Shown: in pieces, positions 1-6,611 of the stretch | How the letters are laid out: each line of letters starts with the position of its first letter | Position numbering within the stretch: position 1 is the stretch's first letter | Assembly (NCBI GenBank): GCA_951812805.1 | Contig: CATOSZ010000003.1 | Location: 450,557-514,556 of the forward strand | Length of the DNA stretch: 64,000 nucleotides | Direction: 5' to 3' | Source: an uncultured Alphaproteobacteria bacterium | Lineage (GTDB): Bacteria; Pseudomonadota; Alphaproteobacteria; GCA-2731375 | Notes under the pieces: model-generated | Told to the model about the DNA's origin: nothing | Databases searched by the model: none | What the model saw: the letters and a program-made list of their open reading frames with translations, nothing else | Program-made: the position numbers and the translations under genes

Positions 1-76
1 CCGCCGTGCGGCCGGTCCCTGAGGACATGTTTTCAAATCCGAGGTGGGACTCGCAAGGGGAATCGGAAAAAAGTCC

Positions 77-997
77 TCACCCCTCCCCTGCGACATAAGG
101 CGTCAGCGCCGCCGAGATCGCCCGATTGACCGGCGTCGCCACGCCGAGTTCGGCGCCGAGGCGCGCGACCAGGCCGGCGAGCCAGGGCAGTTCCATCCGC
201 CGGCCGCGCTTGAGATCGTTGTGGGTGGAGGTGGTCATCTCCGGTGGGAACGCCTCCGAAGCCGCGGTCATGGTCTCGACGATGTCCCCCGGCAACGCCA
301 CGCCCTTGGCCGCGGCGACGGCGACGATCTCCGCCATGTTGGCTCTCGCCAGCGCCCGCAACTCCGGGTCGCGGTAGACCTCCGAGATGTGCAGGCGGGA
401 CACGCAGGTCATGCCGGCGTTGCAGGCGAGGACGACGAACTTGGCCCAGATGTCCCGGTCGATGTCGTCGGAGATCTCGGTCGTGATGCCCGCGGCGGCG
501 AGGGTGCGGGCGACCGCCTCGGTCCCCGGGCTTCGCGCCCCGCCCACCTCGCCGAAGACGATCCGTATGCCGGGCGTGGTCCGCCGGACGACGCCCGGTG
601 CCTCGATGAAACCGCCGAGGTGCGCGGCGCCTGCGAGGACATTGTCGGCACCGATGACGGCGCCGATCCGCTCCCGCCCGTCGACACCGTTCTGCAAGGT
701 GACGACCACCGTCTCCGGCCCGACGATCGGCCGCATCGCCTCGGCAGCACTTTCCGTGTCGTAGAGCTTGACGCAGAACAGCACGAGGTCGACGGGCGCG
801 TGGTCGCCCGGCCGGTCGCTCGCCTCGACCGTCGGCAGATGCACCTCGCCGCCGTGGCCGGTGATCCGCAGGCCGTCCGCCCGCATCGCCGCCAGGTGCG
901 GGCCACGGGCGATGAAGACGACCTCGTTGCCGGCCTCGGCCAGCGCGGCGCCGTAGATCGCGCCGATGCCGCCCGCGCCGTAGATCGCGATCCTCAC
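77..997 (-). CDS. Ketopantoate reductase family protein (paralogue A)
   Basis: Product of 306 residues resembling 2-dehydropantoate 2-reductase (ApbA/PanE), which reduces ketopantoate with NADPH in the cytoplasm. The N-terminus has a Rossmann nucleotide loop, GAGGIG at residues 7-12, and the second half has the WAKF segment whose lysine matches the family's catalytic lysine. The GTG start at 997-995 shares four bases (GTGA) with the stop of the upstream paralogue, so I chose it over a longer open frame. It is the last gene of a three-gene operon. The family includes many relatives acting on other 2-oxo acids, and two divergent copies with no pan genes nearby argue against housekeeping panE. 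Confidence 0.85.
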   Translation of the reverse strand: MRIAIYGAGGIGAIYGAALAEAGNEVVFIARGPHLAAMRADGLRITGHGGEVHLPTVEASDRPGDHAPVDLVLFCVKLYDTESAAEAMRPIVGPETVVVTLQNGVDGRERIGAVIGADNVLAGAAHLGGFIEAPGVVRRTTPGIRIVFGEVGGARSPGTEAVARTLAAAGITTEISDDIDRDIWAKFVVLACNAGMTCVSRLHISEVYRDPELRALARANMAEIVAVAAAKGVALPGDIVETMTAASEAFPPEMTTSTHNDLKRGRRMELPWLAGLVARLGAELGVATPVNRAISAALTPYVAGEG

Positions 998-1917
998 GCC
1001 GGCGCCCCCTCGGCCCAGGGCTTCAGCGCGGCATACATCACCCGGTGCATCGGCGCTTCCAGTCCGTGGCGTTGCGCGAGGCGCCAGATCATGCCGGAGA
1101 GCCACTCGACCTCGAGCCGGTTGCCCTGTTCCAGGTCCATCGCCATGGAGGCGCGCGTGCCGGGCGCGGCGCCGTCGATGACCTTGGCCATCTCGCCCAC
1201 CATGTCGCCGAGCTCGTGCCCCTCGGCCCGGGCGACGGCGGTGGCCTCGTCGACGGAGGTCAGGAACATCTCGCGCATTTCCGCGTCCTGGCGGATGACG
1301 CCGATCGGCTGGCGGGTGAGCGCGGTGGCGCCGGCCATGGTGGCGAGGAAGACGAACTTGCGCCAGATCAGGTCCTGGATGTCGTCGGAGAGGCGCGCGC
1401 TCAACCCCGCCTGGGTCGCGGCCTCGTGGAAGGCGGTGATCCGCGCGCCGTTCCGCCCGTCCAGCTCGCCGTAAGCCAGCGCCGGTGGAATGGCGAAGTG
1501 GCGGATCAGGCCCGGTTCGACGATGCCGGCGGAGATATAGGCGACGCCGCCGACGACATGCTCGGCGCCCAGGATCGGCAGCAGCCGCTCCTCGCTGTCG
1601 ATCCCGTTCAACAGGCTGATGACGCCGGTCCCGGGCCCGAGCAGCGGCTGGCAGGCCTCGCCCGCCTCCTCCACCGACCAGAGCTTGGTCGCGAAGAGCA
1701 CGATATCCACCGGCCCGATCTCGCCCGGATCGTCGCTCGCGCGGGCCGGCATGACATGAACGTCGCCACTCGCCTGGCTCTCGACTCTGAGGCCCCCCTC
1801 GCGGATCGCCGCCAGATGCGCGCCGCGCGCGACGAACGCCACGTCGAGGCCCGCCGCCGCCAGCTTCGCGCCGAAATACCCGCCGACGCCTCCCGTCCCC
1901 ATGATTGCGATTTTCAC
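994..1917 (-). CDS. Ketopantoate reductase family protein (paralogue B)
   Basis: Product of 307 residues, the second ApbA/PanE-like reductase in tandem. It shows GTGGVG at residues 7-12 for NADP binding and the WRKF lysine segment in the C-terminal helical domain. It starts with GTG at 1917-1915, overlapping the stop of the DUF6166 gene by GTGA, and ends in a GTGA overlap with paralogue A, so all three genes are probably translationally coupled. The two copies are alike in length and motif order but clearly diverged, which suggests an old duplication with different substrates. The true 2-oxo acid substrate cannot be read from the sequence. Confidence 0.85.
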   Translation of the reverse strand: MKIAIMGTGGVGGYFGAKLAAAGLDVAFVARGAHLAAIREGGLRVESQASGDVHVMPARASDDPGEIGPVDIVLFATKLWSVEEAGEACQPLLGPGTGVISLLNGIDSEERLLPILGAEHVVGGVAYISAGIVEPGLIRHFAIPPALAYGELDGRNGARITAFHEAATQAGLSARLSDDIQDLIWRKFVFLATMAGATALTRQPIGVIRQDAEMREMFLTSVDEATAVARAEGHELGDMVGEMAKVIDGAAPGTRASMAMDLEQGNRLEVEWLSGMIWRLAQRHGLEAPMHRVMYAALKPWAEGAPA

Positions 1918-2225
1918 GTGGCCGACCCCTTGTCCTGCAGCTTGCCCAGCGCCGCGTCGATCTCCGCCCCGGTGAGCCGCCAGCTGTTGTCGAGAAAGGC
2001 CACAACCTCGGCCATGAACGCCTCATGCAAGGCGAGCGCGCGCTGGTCATCCCCCAGATGATCGGCCAGCAGCGCGAGCGCGAGCTGCGCGGGCGAGTCC
2101 CCTTCATAGGTCCACTCGAAGCCGAGATCGGTAATGCGCTTAAGATCGGTCCTCGGATCGAGTGCCACCCCGTCCACCCGGACGTCGATGCCGTCGATGG
2201 TCCGATCGCCGGTATAGATCTTCAT
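1914..2225 (-). CDS. DUF6166-like small protein
   Basis: Product of 103 residues. The core reads FEWTYEGDSPAQLALALL, which I recognise as the signature of the uncharacterised DUF6166 family: a short beta N-terminus followed by a helical C-terminus. The ATG at 2225 has a strong GGGAGG ribosome site a few bases upstream, and a longer in-frame extension would run into the repeat region, so the short form is preferred. It is the first gene of an operon with the two ketopantoate-reductase-like genes. There is no signal peptide or membrane segment. The function is unknown, and the link to the reductases rests only on operon position. Confidence 0.75.
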   Translation of the reverse strand: MKIYTGDRTIDGIDVRVDGVALDPRTDLKRITDLGFEWTYEGDSPAQLALALLADHLGDDQRALALHEAFMAEVVAFLDNSWRLTGAEIDAALGKLQDKGSAT

Positions 2226-2260
2226 GCCGACATCCTCCCTGGAGGAAGGATATAGGAGCA

Positions 2261-2291
2261 AACCCCCGCCGCCGTCGAGGGGGCGGGGGTT
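2261..2291. other. GC-rich hairpin in the 5' leader of the DUF6166 operon
   Basis: Ten-base inverted repeat, AACCCCCGCC at 2261-2270 and GGCGGGGGTT at 2282-2291, with an 11-base loop. It lies about 35 bases upstream of the DUF6166 start codon. On the minus strand no clear run of T follows, so it is as likely to be a leader structure as an old terminator from a gene lost to the repeat-rich insertion next door. Confidence 0.5.
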
Positions 2292-2367
2292 GGGGGGCCG
2301 CCCAGTTTTTCGCCGCCCCACGCGCCGTCCCGGGACAAGCACGACCTTGCGGTCCCGGCTTTCAAAA

Positions 2368-2430
2368 GGGGTCAAGTCTTGCATTTTGCCCAGAATTGTC
2401 TAATGAATGCAAAAAGCAAGACTTGACCCC
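2368..2430. repeat. GGGGTCAAGTCTTGC palindromic repeat, copy 1
   Basis: Left arm GGGGTCAAGTCTTGC at 2368-2382 and its exact reverse complement at 2416-2430. With the flanking ATTTTGC/GCAAAAA the arms reach 22 bases with one mismatch. The loop contains TAATGAATGC, also present in copy 4. This is a REP/BIME-like, non-coding element. Similar GGGGTCA(A/G)(G)TCTTGC sequences are, to my knowledge, common beside REP-associated (Y1) transposases, but no such transposase lies in this window. Confidence 0.9.
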
Positions 2431-2728
2431 TCGCTTCGTCTGGAGCATTCCCAGAGTCAGGATAGACACGGCAGGAAGTTCGCCCAAAGAATCGTACAAG
2501 AGATTGCGGGCCCTTATGGATGGAAACTGACGGGCCGATAATCGCTGAGCCTGGCAGATCGCCGCTTCCCTAAGGCAGCTCCTCAAAAGACTGCCTGTGG
2601 CTACACTCCAACTCGACGCCTCGGGCGTGGTTCGTCAGCTTTCACCAATTTCGAACATTTCATGGCGTGCCAATACCCGAACATGCTCTCGTCCGGGCAG
2701 GCGCTCAAGGATTGGGGTCACAAGAATT

Positions 2729-2794
2729 GGGGTCAAGTCTTGCTTTTTGCCAATGTCAGGTTCGACTAATGAAAAAATAGCAAGACTTGACCCC
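2729..2794. repeat. GGGGTCAAGTCTTGC palindromic repeat, copy 2
   Basis: Left arm GGGGTCAAGTCTTGC at 2729-2743 followed by TTTTTGC; right arm GCAAGACTTGACCCC at 2780-2794. The arms are perfect over 15 bases. The loop keeps the CTAATGA core, but the inner GCAAAAA is degenerate (AAAAAATA). It is preceded by a small direct duplication of ATTGGGGTCA. Confidence 0.9.
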
Positions 2795-2891
2795 CCTTTT
2801 TTGCGTATTTCCCTCCGACCTGCCTCTGAGATGTCCTTATCCTCCAAATACCGTATGATGCGGTACTGAACGAAGGAATGGCCGCTACGCG

Positions 2892-3341
2892 ATGGTGTCT
2901 GACGATCAGCGCTTCCGATTGCGTCCCGCAAATCCTGGGGACCTAGAGTTCGCCTGGTGCCTATATCGACTGTTGATGAAATCGCTTACCGAGGAACTCC
3001 TGGAGTGGAGCGATCAGCGGCAAAGGCAGGTGGTCGAGCGCGACATAGCGAGTGGGGAAGCTTCGATCATAGTGGTAGACAATCAGGATATTGGCTGGAT
3101 GCACGTGCGCGAAGACGTTGCCGAGACCAAACTCGGTCAGTTCTACATCGTTCCAGAAATGCAAAATCGTGGCATAGGAGCTGCAATCATAGGGCAACTT
3201 CTATCGCGAGCACATTCCAACAATAGGGTAGTGACCGTTGAAGTGATGAAGAACAACAGAGCAGGCCGGCTTTATGAACGCCTTGGATTTGTGCGAACCG
3301 GTAAAGGTCAGTTTAAGATCAAGCTGGAATGGCATGGATGA
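2892..3341 (+). CDS. GNAT family N-acetyltransferase
   Basis: Product of 149 residues with the GNAT fold order: N-terminal beta strand, helices, then acetyl-CoA motif A including QNRGIG at residues 91-96, followed by VEVMKNNRAGRLYERLGF, the family's motif B segment. It would transfer an acetyl group from acetyl-CoA to an amine in the cytoplasm; the acceptor is unknown. The gene stands alone between palindromic repeat copies 2 and 3, and its codon use is less GC-rich than its neighbours (many AAT, ATA and GAA codons), which fits recent acquisition with the repeats. The start is ATG at 2892; the ribosome site is weak. Confidence 0.88.
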   Translation: MVSDDQRFRLRPANPGDLEFAWCLYRLLMKSLTEELLEWSDQRQRQVVERDIASGEASIIVVDNQDIGWMHVREDVAETKLGQFYIVPEMQNRGIGAAIIGQLLSRAHSNNRVVTVEVMKNNRAGRLYERLGFVRTGKGQFKIKLEWHG

Positions 3342-3457
3342 ACCATGCGGCTGCAAGTATCCGGCGCGCGCAGCCACGACCCGTCGGCTTTCACTAGGTT
3401 GGGACATTCCAGATGACACAAATGTAGGTCCGTCCAATAGGGTCAATTCTCACAAAA

Positions 3458-3520
3458 GGGGTCAAGTCTTGTTTTTTGCCAACATGTTCCTCCCCTAATT
3501 CACGAAGCAAGACTTGACCC
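3458..3520. repeat. GGGGTCAAGTCTTG palindromic repeat, copy 3
   Basis: Left arm GGGGTCAAGTCTTG at 3458-3471, then TTTTTTGCC; right arm GCAAGACTTGACCC at 3507-3520. This is the most degraded copy: the left arm has T instead of C after TCTTG, the right end has only three C, and the loop has lost the GAATGC segment. Confidence 0.88.
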
Positions 3521-3614
3521 AGATTGTGAGCCCACCGAGATACCGGGAAGCACGACCCCGAAGCATGCGGACCGGCGTCACACCCGCTCGTTCTGCACTT
3601 CGCGTGGCGCCGTC

Positions 3615-3797
3615 GACCCGAGGGGCGAGCTCGGCGCCGTGCCGGGTGACCTGGCGATGGAACTCGCGGTGGCGTGGCGAACGGATACGGCATCGCCCGG
3701 CACCACGCCCTTCGTCGAGACCGCCATCGAGGTCGCCCGCGACCTGTACTCGACCCTGAACCAGGCCCGGCCGCACTTCACCGAAACCGCGCCGTGA
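3615..3797 (+). pseudogene. Probable 3' remnant of a LysR-type regulator
   Basis: One open frame reads ELAVAWRTDTASPGTTPFVE and then TAIEVARDLYSTLNQ before a TGA at 3795-3797. This resembles the extreme C-terminus of LysR-family effector domains, where an LA-WR segment is followed by a short helix ending the protein. Upstream, in the same frame, the reading becomes unconvincing and runs into repeat copy 3, so the N-terminal winged helix and most of the effector domain are gone. The composition is as GC-rich as the chromosome, unlike the repeat flank, suggesting an ancestral gene truncated by insertion. The identification is from pattern only. Confidence 0.35.
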
Positions 3798-3870
3798 CGT
3801 CGACGGGTCGTCCGGTCACTTGCCCTACGACAAATTCGGGTTGCCAGGGCGGAGCGATGGGGCAAGACGC

Positions 3871-3884
3871 AAAGGGGTCAGGTC
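3871..3884. repeat. Half copy of the palindromic repeat
   Basis: AAAGGGGTCAGGTC at 3871-3884 matches the left arm of copy 4 (the GTCAGGTC variant), with no matching right arm. The TCA at 3878-3880 inside it is, on the minus strand, the TGA stop codon of the GST gene. Confidence 0.65.
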
Positions 3885-4690
3885 GACGCCTCCGTCTCGG
3901 CGATGAAGTCTCCGGCTTCGCCCAGGTGGACCAGTCCTGTGTTGTGGCCGCCGTGCGCTTCCGTGCCCTTCAGCACGGCGGTTCTGCGCGTGAAGGTCAC
4001 CTTCATCTCGCCATCCATCACTTTGCGGATGGTCTCGTATTGCCATTCACTGACCTGTTTTGCCGCAGGCCGCTGGGAGAGCTTCTCGAACCATGCCCGT
4101 GTTTTCGGGTGTTTCTGCCAGACGGCGTCGGGAATGATATTACCGGCTTCATGAGATACGAACTCGTGAAATGCCGCGAGATCGCCATAGGTAATGTCGT
4201 TGCCGCAAAGATACTCGCAGCCATCCAACCAGTAATTCTCCAGCAGGTTCATCGATTCATAGAGCAGATGCTTGCCCTTGCGAACCTCGGCGCTGAAGTC
4301 CTTGTCGGCACCATAGATCATCGGTGCAAAAATGGACCAATGGAAGGCCCCGCCGCCAAGACGCAGCGTGTAGGCATACCACTGCACAAATATGTTCACC
4401 CGCGTCCGTTCGAGCAGCGTGTTGCCGAACCAATGGCCGGCGCAGTCGTATTTCTCGTTCAGGTAACGGCCAATCGCCACGTTTTCCCACACCCGCAGGT
4501 CTCCGTCGCACAGGATGGGAACCTGCCCCGTCGGATTGTATTCGTCGCGAAAATCCTGCCGCTCGTTGATATTCGTCGTTATATCGACGACCTCGTCCTC
4601 ATAGGGAATATTATTCTCGATCAAAAATTGGAGGGCCGTGCGGCAGGGCTGTGACGCTGGATGGTGAAGCAGTTTTACCTTCGAAGTCAT
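3878..4690 (-). CDS. Glutathione S-transferase family protein
   Basis: Product of 270 residues, a cytosolic GST. The N-terminal thioredoxin-like domain (about residues 5-85) opens with LLHHPASQPCRTAL and contains NPTGQVPIL, the cis-proline glutathione-binding loop, and then a serine-free VWENVAIGRYL segment where most GSTs have an E-S pair. The helical C-terminal domain follows to about residue 225. The last 40 residues form an unusual acidic tail ending within a half copy of the palindromic repeat, which supplies the stop codon. The ATG at 4690 has a GGGAG ribosome site. The likely role is glutathione conjugation or a related detoxification; the substrate is unknown. Confidence 0.85.
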   Translation of the reverse strand: MTSKVKLLHHPASQPCRTALQFLIENNIPYEDEVVDITTNINERQDFRDEYNPTGQVPILCDGDLRVWENVAIGRYLNEKYDCAGHWFGNTLLERTRVNIFVQWYAYTLRLGGGAFHWSIFAPMIYGADKDFSAEVRKGKHLLYESMNLLENYWLDGCEYLCGNDITYGDLAAFHEFVSHEAGNIIPDAVWQKHPKTRAWFEKLSQRPAAKQVSEWQYETIRKVMDGEMKVTFTRRTAVLKGTEAHGGHNTGLVHLGEAGDFIAETEAST

Positions 4691-5048
4691 TCGTTGTCTC
4701 CCTTTGATCAGAAGCTTCGGTTCAACGCCGTTCCGCGCGCGATTAAGGCGGTCTATTTCTCGTCATAGGACGCGCCACTTCTGCCGTCACTCTACGGTCA
4801 GCGCAAAAATACATCGGTGACCATACATACGAATGAAACTCTAGAAATCCAGTTTCTCACGAAATATTGATATCCAATAAGAAACAAAACCGATCCGATT
4901 ACCGAAGGGTTTGGCTCGCCATAGAGTCACGCCCAAAGGGGTCAGGTCTTGCTTTTTGCCTAGATACTTCTAATGAATGCAAAAAGCAAGACCTGACCCC
5001 TTTGGGCGTAGACGGCCGATCTGGCGGTCGACAGTCGACGGCGTCGCC
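4691..5048. other. AT-rich intergenic interval with repeat copy 4
   Basis: The first 240 bases upstream of the GST gene are unusually AT-rich and could hold its promoter. They contain GAAACT and AGTTTC around 4833-4856 as a weak inverted repeat. The rest is palindromic repeat copy 4. No gene is visible. Confidence 0.55.
4929..5009. repeat. GGGGTCAGGTCTTGC palindromic repeat, copy 4 (31-base perfect arms)
   Basis: The most perfect copy: arms at 4929-4959 and 4979-5009 are exact reverse complements over 31 bases with a 19-base loop holding TAATGAAT. The core is GGGGTCAGGTCTTGC (G where copies 1-3 have A), and the matching base in the right arm is also changed. The symmetry extends beyond the shared core into ACGCCCAAA/TTTGGGCGT, which the other copies lack. 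Confidence 0.93.
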
Positions 5049-5633
5049 TCAGCCCGTGAGGGAGGCGAGGAAGGTTTCGCCGTTGCGGGCGAAGAGGGCT
5101 TCGCAGGCCAGCGCTGCGAAGCCGCGCAGGACGGCGAGGTCGGGCGCCGAGAAGGTGTGGCGGGCCTGGGCGGCCATGATCAGCTGGCCGTGCATCGCGT
5201 CGGCCCGCAGCAGCGGCGCGTAGAGGGCGGAGCCCATGCGGGCGGTCTTGAGGATCTGTTTGAAATCGGCGTGTTCGTCCGTGTCGGCCAGCATCAGGGG
5301 CTGGCGGCTGGCATAGACCTGGCCTGGATGGCCGATGTCGATCGGGATGCGCAGGCGGTGCTGTTCGGCCGGGAAGCCGTGTTCGGCGACCAGCACGTGG
5401 CCTTTGGCACCGGGCGGCACGAGGAAGAAGCCGGCGACGAAGAACTGCTGCTGGCCCGCTTTCAGGGCGCCCGGCGCCAGATGCGCCTCGCGGTCGCCCA
5501 GCAGGTCGAAGACGGCGCCGGAGACGAGCGAGAGCGCCGCCTCGACTTCCGCGGTGTCCGCCAGCGCCGGGCCGAGGGCGGCCAGGCGGGCGAAGGCCGC
5601 GCCCTGGAAGGCGGCGAGGTCGCGCCCGCTCAC
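5049..5633 (-). CDS. GAF domain protein
   Basis: Product of 194 residues. After about 45 helical residues a GAF-type sensory domain runs to the end, including a VYASRQPLMLADTDEH segment and a closing helix, LRGFAALACEALFARNG. GAF domains bind small ligands such as cyclic nucleotides or haem; no output domain is attached, so the protein may signal through a partner. It starts at a GTG (5633) that overlaps the stop of the deacetylase gene by GTGA, so the two are translationally coupled. The ligand cannot be predicted. Confidence 0.75.
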   Translation of the reverse strand: MSGRDLAAFQGAAFARLAALGPALADTAEVEAALSLVSGAVFDLLGDREAHLAPGALKAGQQQFFVAGFFLVPPGAKGHVLVAEHGFPAEQHRLRIPIDIGHPGQVYASRQPLMLADTDEHADFKQILKTARMGSALYAPLLRADAMHGQLIMAAQARHTFSAPDLAVLRGFAALACEALFARNGETFLASLTG

Positions 5634-6499
5634 CGGGCCGCCTCCGGCGGGTTGGCGGTACGCCAGCGCTCGGCGATTTCCGCCCGGGTGGCGAACCAGG
5701 CGCCCTCGTGGCGCTTCACGTGGCGGATGAAGGCGTCCAGCATGCCGATCCGGCCGGGCCGGCCGATGATGCGCAGGTGCACGCCGAGCGACATCATCCG
5801 CGCCGCACCACCGGCCGCCTCGCGGTGCAGCCAGTCGAAGCTGTCGATCGCATACTCGAGCCACTGGCGCGGGGTGAGGGCCGGCGCCGTCCACATCTTC
5901 ATATCGTTCGAGTCCATCGCATAGGGCAGGATCAGGATCGGCTTGCCGTCGACCGCGTCCCAGAACGGCTGGTCGTCGGAATAGTCGTCCATGTGATAGC
6001 CGAAGCCCTCCTCGATCAACAGCCGTCGGGTGTTCTCGGTCAGCAGATAGCGCGAGAGCCAGCCCTCGGGCGGCCTGCCGGTCGTTTTGGCGATCGAGTC
6101 CCGCGCCGCCCGGATGAAGTCGCGCTCCGCCGCCTCGTCCATCTGGAACTGGTGCACCCAGCGGTGGCCGTGGCTGCACACCTCGTGGCCGCCGGCGGCG
6201 ATCTCCGCGGCGAGGTCGGGCGCCCGCTCCAGCGCCATGGCGGCCGCGGTGAAGGTCGCGGAGATGCCGTGCTGCGAGAGCAGCCGCATGACCCGGGGCG
6301 CGCCGGCCTTGATGCCGTATTGATAGTTGCTTTCGTTGCCGTGGTTGCGGATCGGCTTGCGCACGGCGACGCCCAGCTCGTCGACCGGGTCCGGCCCGCG
6401 GTCGCCGTCGGCGATCCGCATCTCCGCCCCCTCCTCGACATTGACGACGAGGCTGACGGCGAGCCCGCCCTCGTTCGGCCAGCGATCCGCGACTTCCAT
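5630..6499 (-). CDS. Polysaccharide deacetylase family protein, PuuE-allantoinase-like
   Basis: Product of 289 residues. It resembles the metal-independent PuuE type of allantoinase within the NodB/polysaccharide-deacetylase family: VSLVVNVEEGAE near the N-terminus, NYQYGIKAGAPRVMRLL, an EVCSHGHRW segment, and YHMDDYSDDQPFW. Allantoinase hydrolyses allantoin to allantoate. The context supports a ureide role: the divergent amidase is followed by a ureidoglycolate-lyase-like gene. The ATG at 6499 has a GGGAGGA ribosome site. Related enzymes deacetylate other amide substrates, so the exact reaction is inferred. Confidence 0.75.
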   Translation of the reverse strand: MEVADRWPNEGGLAVSLVVNVEEGAEMRIADGDRGPDPVDELGVAVRKPIRNHGNESNYQYGIKAGAPRVMRLLSQHGISATFTAAAMALERAPDLAAEIAAGGHEVCSHGHRWVHQFQMDEAAERDFIRAARDSIAKTTGRPPEGWLSRYLLTENTRRLLIEEGFGYHMDDYSDDQPFWDAVDGKPILILPYAMDSNDMKMWTAPALTPRQWLEYAIDSFDWLHREAAGGAARMMSLGVHLRIIGRPGRIGMLDAFIRHVKRHEGAWFATRAEIAERWRTANPPEAAR

Positions 6500-6611
6500 G
6501 CTGCGTCCTCCCGGTGTGCGGGGGAGGCTCGCCGCCGGGCGGGCGACTGTCAAGTGAGGCGACTTGTCGCTAGAGTCCCCGCCGAGAGACCAAGCCCCGG
6601 GGAGGAACGAC

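Larger units (their letters stand above)
2226..2891. other. Gene-poor, repeat-bearing interval
   Basis: Apart from the leader hairpin and two palindromic repeats (listed separately) I see no convincing gene here. Base composition is visibly lower in GC than the flanks. The short open frames either cross a palindromic repeat or lack family resemblance and a ribosome site. A partial duplicate of the repeat's left end (ATTGGGGTCA at 2711-2720) sits just before copy 2. Confidence 0.6.
3342..3877. other. Interval with one repeat and a gene remnant
   Basis: Between the GNAT gene and the convergent GST gene lie palindromic repeat copy 3, a probable 3' remnant of a LysR-type regulator, and a half copy of the repeat. 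I see no intact gene. The first 100 bases (3342-3457) show nothing recognisable. Confidence 0.6.

Noticed and set aside
2635..2931. Short open frame across repeat copy 2
   Set aside because: It is built partly from the repeat itself and resembles no protein family.
2368..5009. Repeat copies as rho-independent terminators
   Set aside because: Loops are long, and no T-run follows either arm; copies lie both before and after genes in different orientations.
2368..5009. Repeat series as a CRISPR array
   Set aside because: The copies are palindromic, irregularly spaced by hundreds of bases, and separated by genes.
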